DNA from: Symsagittifera roscoffensis
Lineage: Eukaryota > Xenacoelomorpha > Acoela > Convolutidae
Direction: 5' to 3'
Assembly: GCF_963678635.1 (NCBI RefSeq)
Contig: NC_087069.1
Coordinates: 33,687,090 to 33,751,089, forward strand
Length of the DNA: 64,000 bases
Under the pieces are notes generated by a model. That model was not told where the DNA came from. It was given only the letters and a program-made list of their open reading frames with translations, and did no database searches. Shown one piece after another: positions 1 through 11,149 of the stretch (positions are counted from its first letter, which is position 1; each line of letters opens with the position of its first letter). Made by a program: the position numbers and the translations under genes.

Positions 1-375
1 GATCCTAATCTGAAATGTCCCAATTCGTGTAAAGCTGAGCAATGCGCCAACGACACAGTGCTATTTTTTGAACGCCACCAAGTAGATTTTGCACGGCAAT
101 AACTGGAAGAAAATTTCAAAATCTTATCATAATGTTTAAAATCCCACTCTCTTAAATTCAATATGAAAAAAAAGCAGGTTTTGCAATCAGTCAAAGTTTT
201 TATTTAAAAAAATGAAGAAAAAACTCAATCAGGTTAGAATACAACTTAAAAGAGGAAAAAACTAACGTTAGGTATCTTACGGTTGCTTTAGACCAATTTT
301 TAGCATTTCAAGAAAATGATTTTGAGGAAAATCGCGTGCTGAATACAAATACTTCGATCAACCAAAACAGCCTTA
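1..375 (+). repeat. Copy of a 1.6-kb-spaced direct repeat with an RT tail
   Basis: This block recurs almost unchanged at 1611-1985, and a diverged form lies at about 2508-2900. The first 100 bases translate on + as a worn version of the end of a LINE RT palm. The peptide resembles the one at 2384-2593, with a degraded Y-x-D-D-T-like box. The rest (about 120-375) is shared non-coding repeat sequence. Confidence 0.6.
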
Positions 376-611
376 CCGAATAAAACAAGTTTCTTGCATA
401 TAAAAGGGTAGTCTTGAGTCATCTACACTATTCATCAATTGTTTTAATCAGAACTTCCACAAATCTAATCATATCAATCTAAAAACAAGTAAATTGGACA
501 ATTATGGCTCATTGAGCAAAATCTGGCTCAATCTCCGAATTGAAATTGAAACATAAACTATTGTTTCAATGTTTCTTGATTGAAAAGTGGTTTGTCAGTA
601 CTGAAAAATCA

Positions 612-722
612 AAAGTAAACGACTCTGCCAGCTTACAACAAAATTGAATTTCTGCCCAAAAATTATACAAAATGATGAATCTAGAGTGAATTTAGAGGAC
701 AAAATTTTGAATCTCAGTTAAT
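612..722 (+). repeat. Direct repeat, pair with 2248-2352
   Basis: About 105 bases beginning near gtaaacgactctgccagctt recur at 2248-2352 with almost no changes (one small insertion). No coding potential was seen. The second copy is followed by a short inverted duplication of its own end (about 2324-2378). Confidence 0.7.
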
Positions 723-1039
723 TTTACCAGTATCGAACATCACAATTGAAAAAAAAACAGAAAGTATTATTTTTCTTCTAAAACTGTTTTTTTTTTGGAA
801 AATCATTATCCAATCATAGCAAAATGGCAAGACTCCTAAACTACAAGTTTTCAACGCTAGGTTGTTGCTTTGAAAAAAAAACAAAGTTCCCAGTCGTTTT
901 TAGAAATAACACATCTCATAGGAAAAAACTACAAAATTCTCTTTCGAGTTTATCACTACAGTTGAATACTAAAGGAAAAACTCAGCCTTAATGCAAAACG
1001 CCTCCAAATTCTTCTAATATGCCAGCATGGGCTCTGAAA

Positions 1040-1730
1040 AACGAATGCAACCAAGTTTTTACGCGCGTAACCTTACTTCTAAATGAATTTTTTAAAATAA
1101 TATATTCTGGAGCTACTCAAAAAAGCATTCGTCGCGCCAATTTTTAAAAAAAGACAATCCAGAAGACGCAAAAAAATACACGCGTCTATTTCAATAACCG
1201 GAGCACTATCTAAAATTTTGAAAAGTTTAAACAAAAAGAAAAAAATGAGTACCTACAATCAAACAACCTACTAAACATGATTCAATTTGGGTTTTGAACG
1301 TCTAATTCAACCATTGATGCTATTTTATACTTTACAGAGTTCTTCAGAGTAAAAATTACAACAACAAATACATAGCTTGCTCATTACCAGAACTATTAAA
1401 AACGTTCAATTTTCTTGCTCATAGAATTTTACAACAAACACTAAGTATGTTAATTTTTTCACAAAGCTTGAAAACAATGTTAAACTCGTTGGTAAACAAC
1501 CGACAGCAAGAAACAATTGTAAGTTATATCGACTCAAATTGGATCTCACAACATCAGAGGTTCCACAGAGTAATTAATTGAGACATCTTATTTTCAATCT
1601 GTATAAGGATGATCCTAATCTGAAATGTCCCAATTCGTGTAAAGCTGAGCAATGCGCCAACGACACACTGCTATTTTTTAAACGCCACCAATTAGATTTT
1701 GCACGGCAATTACTGGAAGAAAAATTCAAA
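1040..1730 (+). mobile_element. LINE reverse transcriptase remnant, copy 1
   Basis: Translating + with frameshifts gives the normal order of LINE RT blocks. Near 1070-1130 is a block like 'LTLLLNEFF'. Near 1120-1220 comes 'VAPIFKK', then 'ISITGALSKILKSL'. Near 1245-1320 is 'NNLLNMIQFGF' followed by 'STIDAI'. Near 1490-1715 is the region that leads to the catalytic box. These match the fingers and palm of jockey/CR1/L2-like LINEs as a class; the exact clade is not decidable by eye. Stops and frameshifts make it clearly dead. The block with the first catalytic aspartate is not recognisable. Confidence 0.6.
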
Positions 1731-1989
1731 ATCTTATCATAATATTTAAAATCCCACTCTCCCAAATTCAATATGAAAAAAAGCAGGTTTTGTAATCAGT
1801 CAAAGTTTTTATTTAAAAAAATTAAAAAACTCAATCAGGTTAGAATACAACTTAAAAGAGGAAAAAACTAACGTTAGGTATCTTACGGTGCCTTAGACCA
1901 ATTTTTAGCGTTTCAAGAAAGTGATTTTGAGGAAAATCTTGTGCGGAATACAAATACTTCGATCAACCAAAACAGCATTACCGAGTTTT

Positions 1990-2620
1990 TGAAAAATTTA
2001 AATAAAAAAATAAATTGAGTACCTTCAATCAAACAACCTACTAAATATGATTCAATTTGAGTTTTGAAAGTCTAATTCAACCATTGATGCTATTTTATAC
2101 CTTACAGAGTTCTTTAGAGTAAAATACAACAACAATTACGTAGCATGCTTATTACTAAATCTAATAAAACTGTTCGATTTTACTGGTCATAGATTTTTAC
2201 AACAAACACCAAGTATGTTAATTTTTTCAGAAAGCTTGAAAACAATGTAAACGACTGCCAGCTTACAACAAAATTGAATTTCTGCCCAAAAATTATACAA
2301 AATGATGAATCTAGAGTGAATTTAGAGGACAAAATTTTGAATCTCAGTTATTTTGTCCTCTAAATTTTGTCCTCTAAGACTCGGTGATAAACAACCGAAA
2401 GCAAAAAAAAACAATTGTAAGTAACATCGACTCAAATTGGATCTCACAACATCAGGGTGTTCCACACAGTATTGAATCGGGACATCTTATTTTCAATCTG
2501 TATAAGGATGATCCTAATGTGAAATGGCCCGATTCGTGTAAAGTTGAGCATTACCCCGAAGACACGCTACTTTTTTTGAAGACCACCAAGTAATTTTTGC
2601 ACGGCAAAAACTAGAAAAAA
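1990..2620 (+). mobile_element. LINE reverse transcriptase remnant, copy 2
   Basis: The same element as at 1040-1730. The 'NNLLNMIQF' block is at about 2010-2090. An open frame at 2384-2593 reads through 'WISQHQGVPHS', 'LIFNLYKDD' and 'HYPEDTLLF'. In LINEs these correspond to the G-V-P-Q-G-S, L-F-x-x-Y-x-N-D and Y-A-D-D-T motifs. Here the catalytic box reads Y-P-E-D, so the first active-site Asp is Glu and the enzyme is very probably inactive. A direct repeat unit (2248-2352) sits between the two parts. Confidence 0.65.
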
Positions 2621-3099
2621 AATTCAAAATCTTTTCAGAATCTTTAAAATCCCACTCTCTTACATTCCTTGTAAAAAAACTCAAGTTTTATAATCAGTGA
2701 AGTTTTTTTAAGGAAAAACGAAGAAAAAAACTCATTCAGATTATAATACAATTTGAAAGAGAAAAAAACTAATGTTAGGTATCTTACGGTTGTCTTAGAC
2801 CAATTTTGAACGTTCCAAGAGGAAATCAAGTTGACTTTGAGGAAAATCGCGTGCGAAATACAAACAATTCAATCAACCAAAACAGCATTACCAAATAAAA
2901 CAAGAATCTTGCATATGAAAGGGGCAGTCTTGAGTCATCTACACTATCCAGCAATTGCATTAGTCAGAACTTGCACAAATCTAACAAATTCAAGAACAAG
3001 TAAATGGGTCAGTTATGGCTCATTGCGCAAAATATGGCTCAATCTCCGAATTGAAATTGAAACAAAACATATACTGTTTCAATGTTGCTTGATTAAAAA

Positions 3100-3560
3100 A
3101 AATTGGTTTGCCAGTACTGAAATTTCAAAAATAAAAACGACTGCTCTGCAAACACTGTTGATTCGCCAATAACATAAAACGTTCTCAGTGAAATTTTCAT
3201 CCCAGTATATTTCAGACAATTTTTCTTGCAATCTTCTGTAATCCATCGTTATCAGGTCGGATCCAATACAGGCTGGCAATTTATTTACCAGAAAAGATAC
3301 CCAGTACCAAAAATTTGCTCTTTTGTTTTTTCAGCTTTGGGATTGGGAACGCGTTTCTAGATACTGGTCGGGTCTCGAAGGAAAATTTAGTGCAGGGCAT
3401 AAAGTTTATCGTACCCATAACAATTGTAGTTGTTGTAATCATCCAAAACAACATTACCAAACAAAACAAGTTCCCTGCATATGAAAGGGGTAGTCTTGAG
3501 TTATCTACACTATCCAGCAATTGTTTTAATCAGAACTTCCACAAATCTTACCATATCAAT
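3100..3560 (-). mobile_element. LINE 3' coding end, module 1
   Basis: On the - strand, two overlapping-frame fragments (3520-3281 and 3279-3079) read like the extreme C-terminus of a LINE ORF2. There is a 'SRLPLSYA' block (compare the usual LLPLSYRRE), then 'FETRPVSRN', then 'ACIGSDLITMDYRRLQEKL', then a short Cys/Trp tail (CYWRI). The same module recurs at 7175-7590 and 7745-8110. Diverged copies lie at 11270-11660 and 18010-18413, where it is joined to a longer LINE body. Confidence 0.55.
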
Positions 3561-3699
3561 TAAAAAACAAAAAAATTGGGCAATTATGGCTCATTGCGCA
3601 AAGTATGGCTCATTCTCCGAATTGAAATTGAAATATAATATATTGTTTCAATGTTTCTTGATTGAAAATTGGTTTGCCAGTACTGAAAAATCAAAATAA

Positions 3700-4440
3700 A
3701 CGACTGCCAGTTGATAACAAAATTGAACAAATTTGTCAAATCTAAGAATTTCTAAGAACAAAAAACTATACCTAGTGGAAAATTGGAACGATAAAAACAG
3801 ACAATAGTAAAAAGATCAGTAAAATATGGAAGAACATTCATCAATATATATACTCAGATGATATAATAACTTAAAGAAAAATATAAGTGAGGCTTAAGAA
3901 ATCGTACTCATCTCCATTTAAGGAAGAATACACTGTACCAGCCTATGGTAAGCTGTCATAAAAAAACTTCAAATTTTTTCGAAATTTTCTCAGATTTCTT
4001 TCATACTAATTTGGTATTGCTATGATTAATTAATTATGTAAAATGTGATATTAAATACAAACCAAATCTGAATTTGATTTAAACTTACCTCTTGGAGTTT
4101 TATTCAATTTGATGATAAAATGTTTTTTTTGTATCTAATAGGCACTTAGACTCATATTGGGTTAACTTGATGAATCTTTCTTTTGATGATCTGTTATCTG
4201 TGTGGTTAGATGCCGACACATTTGCCCAATTTAGCTGGACTTACATCTACTACATTTTATTTCATAAGCCTTATTAGACTTCAAGTTGCAATCAAAAATT
4301 GTTTTATGTGACTTCAAGTAAGTTTTCATTTTGCGGGTTGTGAAAATGACTAATACTGGTTTGACGTTTGAAACTTTTCTTTCAATTTTAAACATAAGTT
4401 TTATCGATACTGTAGAAAAAGCATTGTTTTGTCAATATTT
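3700..4440. other. Non-coding spacer, diverged copy of 8680-9070
   Basis: No gene is seen. About 3955-4165 is a diverged copy of 8730-8940, sharing for example 'attatgtaaaatgtg' and a 'cttggagttt' block. This implies that 1-4.4 kb and 4-9 kb descend from an older duplication. The rest is AT-rich without recognisable content. Confidence 0.5.
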
Positions 4441-6950
4441 ATGATATTCCAATGGTTTAATGACTGGGAAATATGATGAAAGACTGGTGAATTTACTCCT
4501 TTTGCAATAATATTTTTGACCTTCTGAGTTACCCCAATCGTTCACTTTAAAGTATTTTTAAATAAAAAAAAACACACTCGTTTTTGCTATAACCAGCATC
4601 ATCACGTAAACGCAACTAAAACTCAAAATGTTTACAGTTAAAAAAGTTTTACAATCAAAATGAATCATAATAAAAGTATGAATATCTAAAAATACTAGTT
4701 TATTTTGAAAACAACTCTTCGGTAGTTCGTTTTTTAAAGTTATTTCGTTCTCCATAACATGTCTGACTATGTCTGAACTTTTGGTGAAATTATCTCTCAA
4801 GTTTACCGAATATATTTTACTTTTTTGTTTGTTATTTTTCGAAAACTTAGAATTTGAAACTTGCTGACATGCCTAATGTTAGACTAGATTTTTATTATGA
4901 GCTCTTAGCACCTTAATTCGTCGAGCGTGATCAAATGCGGCTTGCGTTTACTTATATGAAACGCTACAACTGGAATTTTTATAACTTCCCAGCGGCATTG
5001 CTTTTGGCAAGAATTCGACATTCAAAAGCATGATGTTCTTTTTGTGCTGGAGGGATGCGCAGCTATAAAAAATCCAAATAGTTTCAGCATTAGTTGGATT
5101 TCGATACCAGTTGCATGTGATCTCCCTTTCTCGTTGGCTTATTCCATAGTAAACTGTAAGTTCTTATGCAACGTGCTCACTCTCTTAAAGAACATGTTTG
5201 CGTCCCCTTTTACAGTACAAACTATGTCGTCCACGTATCTTTCGAACAATTTTTTTTAATCATTACTACAATTTGAAATGTCTGGTAAATTGCCACATAT
5301 TTCAAAGTACCATAGTATATTACCCATTTTTAAAAGGGTATGTTTCTTAACTGATTGTTTCCTTCTTAGCATGAAATCAATTTCCACATCTCAAATTCAA
5401 CACCTTTACTGTTCCAAACAAAGTTTTTGCTGCTCTTTGAACATTTTTCATATGTTTTTTTTTTGATACTTGCTTTATGTCATCATTTTCATCTTTAAGT
5501 TTCTTTGAACAATTGCATCCAAATTTTAGCCAAAATAACTGCCAGGGACATACCCATGCTTTACTTATTCTTCTGCTTTCGAAATGTGACAAGGCTACCT
5601 AAGCAGCATTTTTAGAGTTGAACGCTCAATACCTGGTGCTTTAGTTGTACACAATTTACGTAAAGCAACCTCAATTGCTTCTGATACGGGAACTTTTGTG
5701 AATAAAATGTTATAGTCTAGTGAAGTAGTTTCTTCGTTTTTGTCAAGTATTGGTTTTTTTCGAGTTTTCTTTGAGCGTCTAACGTGGATGTTTCGTTGTT
5801 TTTACCCAAAACTTTTTCAAAAAGGTGGTCCAAAATTATTCAGCCTATGTTAACTACTGCCCAAAATTGATAGACCCAGACGGAGTGGTGTTTCATGCCT
5901 ATGTTATTTAGCCAAACCGAAATACTTAGTGGGCTGATTATCGGTAGTTCTGAGCTTTTAATAAACTTTATCACTTATAAATTCACGTTTTTTTCGAGTA
6001 GTGGTTTTTTGATATCTTTTTCTACTTTCAAGATCAAACTAGCAGTGTCTTTTCCAATTTTTTTTGTCTTAAATTTGTCTTTTCAAAACACAAAAATGAA
6101 TGATTGTATCATAAGTTTTGGCAAAATACCTTTTTCGTTCAATTTTTCGGCACTCTTGAAAGTGTACAATCAGCGGATGTTTCATTGACGTTTCGTGCAA
6201 ACCACTTAGCCGGGGCTTCTAATTCACATAGTTTTTTACACTCTATTCAATTCACACGCAGGTTTTTTTTTTTAAATTTTTCAGTATCGGCTAGGAAAGG
6301 CGTTTCATTAAACTAACTTAACCCCAATCAGATGTTTTGAGCCATTAGAGAGAAACTCTTCAAGAAAAAGTGGCAGTTGAGTATCATCCAACGTTTTCAT
6401 TGAAGTGTCACTCTTTTTTAGCGTTTTTTTCTGGAAATGTGACAGTTTAGCGTTCATTCTAGTTTTTTTTGTTACAGTGATTAGGCTGAGCTTATGAAGT
6501 AAGGAATAAACTACTGTTGGCAGCCATTTTTATCAGTTTTTTTGATAAAACGAGGTCTATTTTCATCAAATTTTTCTATAGCTGAACCAAAATATCATGC
6601 GTTTTTCTCATTTCATCAAAAAAGTACTCTCTGCTTGTTACTTGGTTTAGGTTTTACTCTACCTTTTGTCAGCAATTCTGACAAACTGCCTCTGTTTCTT
6701 CAGTTGGTGCAGTTGCCTCAAATTGGTGCAGTTCACGGTGCTGCTTCACTAACCATCTGTAATGCTGAGTCCGTCAGATGACGTGTTTTGTAACTTGATT
6801 ACAAAGCAGCATACCCAGGGAAGTTTCTGGAAAATTTTTTTAGTGTTTGCCTTCTGACAGTAGATAATTACTTTGAATCGGTGTCGATTTTACAGTAGCT
6901 GCACAGTTCGTACAGGTCTTTAACACTGTGATTACACCAATATTTTTATA
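4441..6950 (-). mobile_element. Penelope-like reverse transcriptase remnant, copy A
   Basis: Reading the - strand from high to low coordinates gives 'LFTKVPVSEAIEVALRKL', then 'KQSMGMSLAVILAKIWMQLF' (compare the usual M-G-S-x-L-S-P-x-L-A-N-I), then R-Y-V-D-D at 5240-5226. After that come a 'CTVKGD' stretch and 'LHKNLQFTME'. This order and spacing is typical of Penelope-like RTs, which have an R-Y-V-D-D box followed by an 'I-x-F-T-x-E' block. Several frameshifts and stops break it. No GIY-YIG nuclease was recognised downstream. This copy keeps a segment (about 5400-5890) that is missing from the two later copies. Confidence 0.65.
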
Positions 6951-7174
6951 CAATTATTGATAGTATCCTTATAAATTACTAAACCTACTCTATGGTTCAA
7001 AATTTGCTCGATCGAATATCGGATTTAATTGGGTTTTGGCGTAGTGATTTAGGTTTAGTCCAGTCATAACAAAAATTATAAATTGATAAAAATACAACAA
7101 TTAAGAATAAAATCCAAGAGCTAAATCAAGTTCCCAGGTTTAACATTTTTAATGAAACAAAATTTTTCGAGTTT

Positions 7175-7590
7175 AAACTTCAGTTGCAAGCACTGATGAT
7201 TCGCCAAGTACATAAAACGCTCTCAGTGAAATTTTCATACCAGTATTTATAAGACGCTTTTTCTTGCAATCTTTTGTAATCCATCGATATCGGGTCGGAT
7301 CCAAAACAAGCTAGCAATTTGTTTACCAGAAAAGGTAACCAGTACAAAAAATTGTTATTGCTCTTTTGTTTTTTCAGCTTTAGGTTATGGAACGGGTTTC
7401 TGGATACTGGCCGGCTCTCGAATGAAATTTTAGTGCAGGGCATAATGTGATCGTACACATTACAATTGTGGTTGTTGTAATCAACCAAAACAGCATTACC
7501 AAGTAAAACAAGTTTTTTGCATATAAAAGGGGTAGTCTTGAGTCATCTACACTATCCAGCAAATGTTTCAATCAGAACTTGCGCAAATCT
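7175..7590 (-). mobile_element. LINE 3' coding end, module 2
   Basis: On the - strand an open frame (7488-7180) runs through 'PFLVNKLLACFGSDPISMDY' to a terminal 'CTWRI' tail. This resembles the last 60-70 residues of jockey/CR1-like ORF2 proteins. An overlapping frame (7571-7380) holds the upstream 'SRLPLLYA' block, so a frameshift separates the two. The next module begins about 570 bases on, in the same direction. Confidence 0.6.
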
Positions 7591-7744
7591 AATTATATCA
7601 ATCCAAAAACTAGTAAATTAAGCAATTATGGCTCATTGCGCAAAATATATTTCTCAAACTCCGAATTTAAATTGAAACATAATATATTGTTTCAATGTTT
7701 CTTGATTGAAAATTGGTTTGCCAGTACTGAAAAATCAAAAATAA

Positions 7745-8110
7745 AAACTGCACTGCAGGCACTGTTGATTCGTCAATTACATAAAACGCTCACAAAATTG
7801 CAAACTTTTGTGATCCATCGTTATCAGGTCGGATCCAAGACAAGCTGGCAATTTGTTTATCAGAAAAGATAACCAGTACAAAAAGATGTTCTTGCTCTTT
7901 TCTTTTTTCAGCTTTCGGATTTGGAACGCGTTTCTGGATACTGGTCGGGTCTCGAAGGAAAATTTAGTGCAGGGCATAACTTTATCGTACACATAACAAT
8001 TGTAGTTGTTGTAATCAACCAAAGAAAAAATTACCAAATAAAACAAGTTTCTTGCATATGAAAGAGGTAGTCTTGAGTCATCTACACTATCCAGCAATTT
8101 TTTTAATCAG
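7745..8110 (-). mobile_element. LINE 3' coding end, module 3
   Basis: The open frame 8097-7777 (-) joins the 'SRLPLSYA', 'FETRPVSRN' and 'KLPACLGSDLITMDH' blocks in one frame, so it is the least frameshifted of the three modules. It lacks the Cys/Trp tail because the last approximately 40 bases before 'aatccatcg' are rearranged. It lies in tandem with module 2. Confidence 0.55.
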
Positions 8111-8289
8111 AACTTCCACAAATCTATCCATATCAATCTTAAAATAAGTAAATTGGGCAATTATGGCTCATTGCGCAAAATATGGCTCCTTCTCCGAATT
8201 GAAATTGAAACATAATATATTGTTTCAATGTTTCTTGATTGAAAATTGGTTTGCCAGTACTGAAAAATCAAAAATAAAAACGACTGCAC

Positions 8290-8570
8290 TGCAAGCACTG
8301 ATGATTAAGTATGTTAATTTTTTCAGAAAGATTGAAAAAAATGTTAAACTTGTTGATAAACAACCGACAGCAAGAAACAATTGTAACTAACATCGTCTCA
8401 AATTGGATCTCACAACATCACTGGGTTCGACAGAGTATTGAATTGGGACATCTTATTTCAATCTGTATAAGGATTATTCTTATCTGAAATGGCCAAACTC
8501 GTGCAAAGTTGAGCATTACACCGAAGGCACGCTACGTTTTTTTGAACACTACCAAAAAAATTTCGCAAAA
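8290..8570 (+). mobile_element. LINE reverse transcriptase remnant, copy 3
   Basis: A further copy of the 2384-2593 RT segment on +. It starts at the 'aagtatgttaattttttcag' block and ends in a very worn catalytic region reading H-Y-T-E-G-T. It follows directly on LINE 3' module 3, as in the older repeats at the left end. Confidence 0.5.
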
Positions 8571-8639
8571 CCTGGCTCAATCTCCGAATTCAAATTGAAA
8601 CATAATATTTTGTTTCAATAATTCTTGATTGAAAATTGG

Positions 8640-9069
8640 TTAACCACTACTGAAAAACCAAAAGTAAACGACTGCCAGCTTATAACAAAATTGAACAATT
8701 TTGTCATATCCACGAATTTCCAAGTAAACTGTCATGAAAAGATTTCAAATTTAATTGATGTTTTCTCTGATCTCTTTGTCACTAATTTGGTTTTTCTATG
8801 GTTAATTGATTATGTAAAATGTGTATTTAAATACAAATAAAATCTGAGTTTGACTTAAACTCCCCTCTTGGAGTTTCATTCAGTTTGCTGATAAAATTTC
8901 TTTTTTGGATCTACTAGACACTTAGACTCACATCGGGTTAGCTTTTTCACGATTTTCTTTCAACTCCGGTTCATCCGCGCAGATTTTAGTTTTCTTATTC
9001 TAATTGGCTTGATTTCTAATCATCTGACCCTCACTTTTCTTCACGTCATATTTTACTTTTCCCTTAGTT
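8640..9069. other. Non-coding spacer
   Basis: No gene is recognised. 8730-8940 is a diverged copy of 3955-4165. The boundary at about 9070 is sharp: from there on the sequence is a near-identical copy of 4441 onward. Confidence 0.5.
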
Positions 9070-11100
9070 ATGATATTCCAATGGTTTAATGACTGGGAAA
9101 TATGATGAAAGACTGGTGAATTTACTCCTTTTGCAATAATATTTTTGACCTTCTGAGTTACCCCAATCGTTCACTTTAAAGTATTTTTAAATAAAAAAAA
9201 ACACACTCGTTTTTGCTATAACCAGCATCATCACGTAAACGCAACTAAAACTCAAAATGTTTACAGTTAAAAAAGTTTTACAATCAAAATGAATCATAAT
9301 AAAAGTATGAATATCTAAAAATACTAGTTTATTTTGAAAACAACTCTTCGGTAGTTCGTTTTTTAAAGTTATTTCGTTCTCCATAACATGTCTGACTATG
9401 TCTGAACTTTTGGTGAAATTATCTCTCAAGTTTACCGAATATATTTTACTTTTTTGTTTGTTATTTTTCGAAAACTTAGAATTTGAAACTTGCTGACATG
9501 CCTAATGTTAGACTAGATTTTTATTATGAGCTCTTAGCACCTTAATTCGTCGAGCGTGATCAAATGCGGCTTGCGTTTACTTATATGAAACGCTACAACT
9601 GGAATTTTTATAACTTCCCAGCGGCATTGCTTTTGGCAAGAATTCGACATTCAAAAGCATGATGTTCTTTTTGTGCTGGAGGGATGCGCAGCTATAAAAA
9701 ATCCAAATAGTTTCAGCATTAGTTGGATTTCGATACCAGTTGTATGTGATCTCCCTTTCTCGTTGGCTTATTCCATAGTAAACTGTAAGTTCTTATGCAA
9801 CGTGCTCACTCTCTTAAAGAACATGTTTGCGTCCCCTTTTACAGTACAAACTATGTCGTCCACGTATCTTTCGAACAATTGTTTTTATCATTACTACAAA
9901 TTGAAATGTCTGGTAAGTTACCACATAAGTCAAAATACCATAGTATATTACCCATTTTTTGGTATGTTTCTTAACTGATTGTTTCCTTCTTAGCATGAAA
10001 TCAATTTTCACATTTCTCACATTCAACAGCTGTGCTGTTTCATGCTTATGTTATTTAGCCAAACCGTATAACTTAGCGGGCTGATTATCGGTAGTTCTGA
10101 GGTTTTAATAAACTTTATCACTTATAAATTCACGTTTTTTTCGAGTAGTGGTTTTTTGATATCTTTTTCTACTTTCAAGATCAAACTAGCAGTGTCTTTT
10201 CCAATTTTTTTTCGTCTTCAATTTGTATTTTCAAAACACAAAAACGAATGCTTTATCATAAGCTTTGGCAAAATACCTTTTTCGTTCAATTTTTCGGCAC
10301 TCTTGAAAGTGTACAATCAGCGGATGTTTCATTGACGTTTCGTGCAAACCACTTTGCCGGGGCTTCTAATTCACATAGTTGTATACACTCTGTTCAATTC
10401 TCACGCAGGTTTTTGTTTTTAACTTTTCAGTATCGGCTAGGAAAGGCGTTTCATTAAACTTACTTAACCCCAATCAGATGTTTTGAGCCATTAGAGAGAA
10501 ACTCTTCAAGAAAAAATGGCAGTTGAGTATCATCCAACGTTTTTATCGAAGTGTCACTCTTTCTTAGCGGTTTTTTCTGGAAATTTGACATTTTAGCGTT
10601 CATTCTAGTTTTTTTTTGTTACAGTGATTAGGCTGAGCTTATGACTTAAATGAAAACTACTGCTGGCAGCCATTTTTATTATTTCTTTTTGATAAAACGA
10701 TGTCTACTTTCATCAAATTCTTATATAGTTGAACCAAAATATCATGCGTTTTTCTAATTTCATCAAAAAAGTACTCTCTGCTTCTTGCGTAATTTAGGTT
10801 TTCCTCTACCTTTTGTCAGCAACTCTGACAAAGTGCCTCTGTTTCTCCAGATAATATAAGGGTGTGCAGCTCACGCACCACAAATTGGTGCAGTTTACGG
10901 TATGGCTTCACTAACGATCTGTAATGCTGAGTCCGTCAAAAGGCGTGTTTTATAACTTGAATTACAAGGCAGCATGCCCCGAGAAGTTTTTGGAAAATGT
11001 TTCGATTGTTTAACACTGTGATTCGACCAATATTTTGTTAAAATTTATTGATAGTGTGCTTATAAATTACAAAACCTCTTCTATGGTTCAAAGTTTGCTC
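9070..11100 (-). mobile_element. Penelope-like reverse transcriptase remnant, copy B
   Basis: Starts as a near-exact copy of 4441 onward. The R-Y-V-D-D box is at 9869-9855 (-). Compared with copy A it lacks about 490 bases just past 10036, where 'caacagctgtgctg' joins 'tttcatgc'. That removes the 'MGxxLxxxLAxIW' part of the RT palm, so this copy cannot encode a working enzyme. Copy C shares the deletion exactly. The portion from 9434 onward belongs to tandem unit 1. Confidence 0.6.
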
Positions 11101-11149
11101 GATCGATTATCGGATTCAACTGTTTTTTGGCGTAGTGGTTTAGGTTTAA

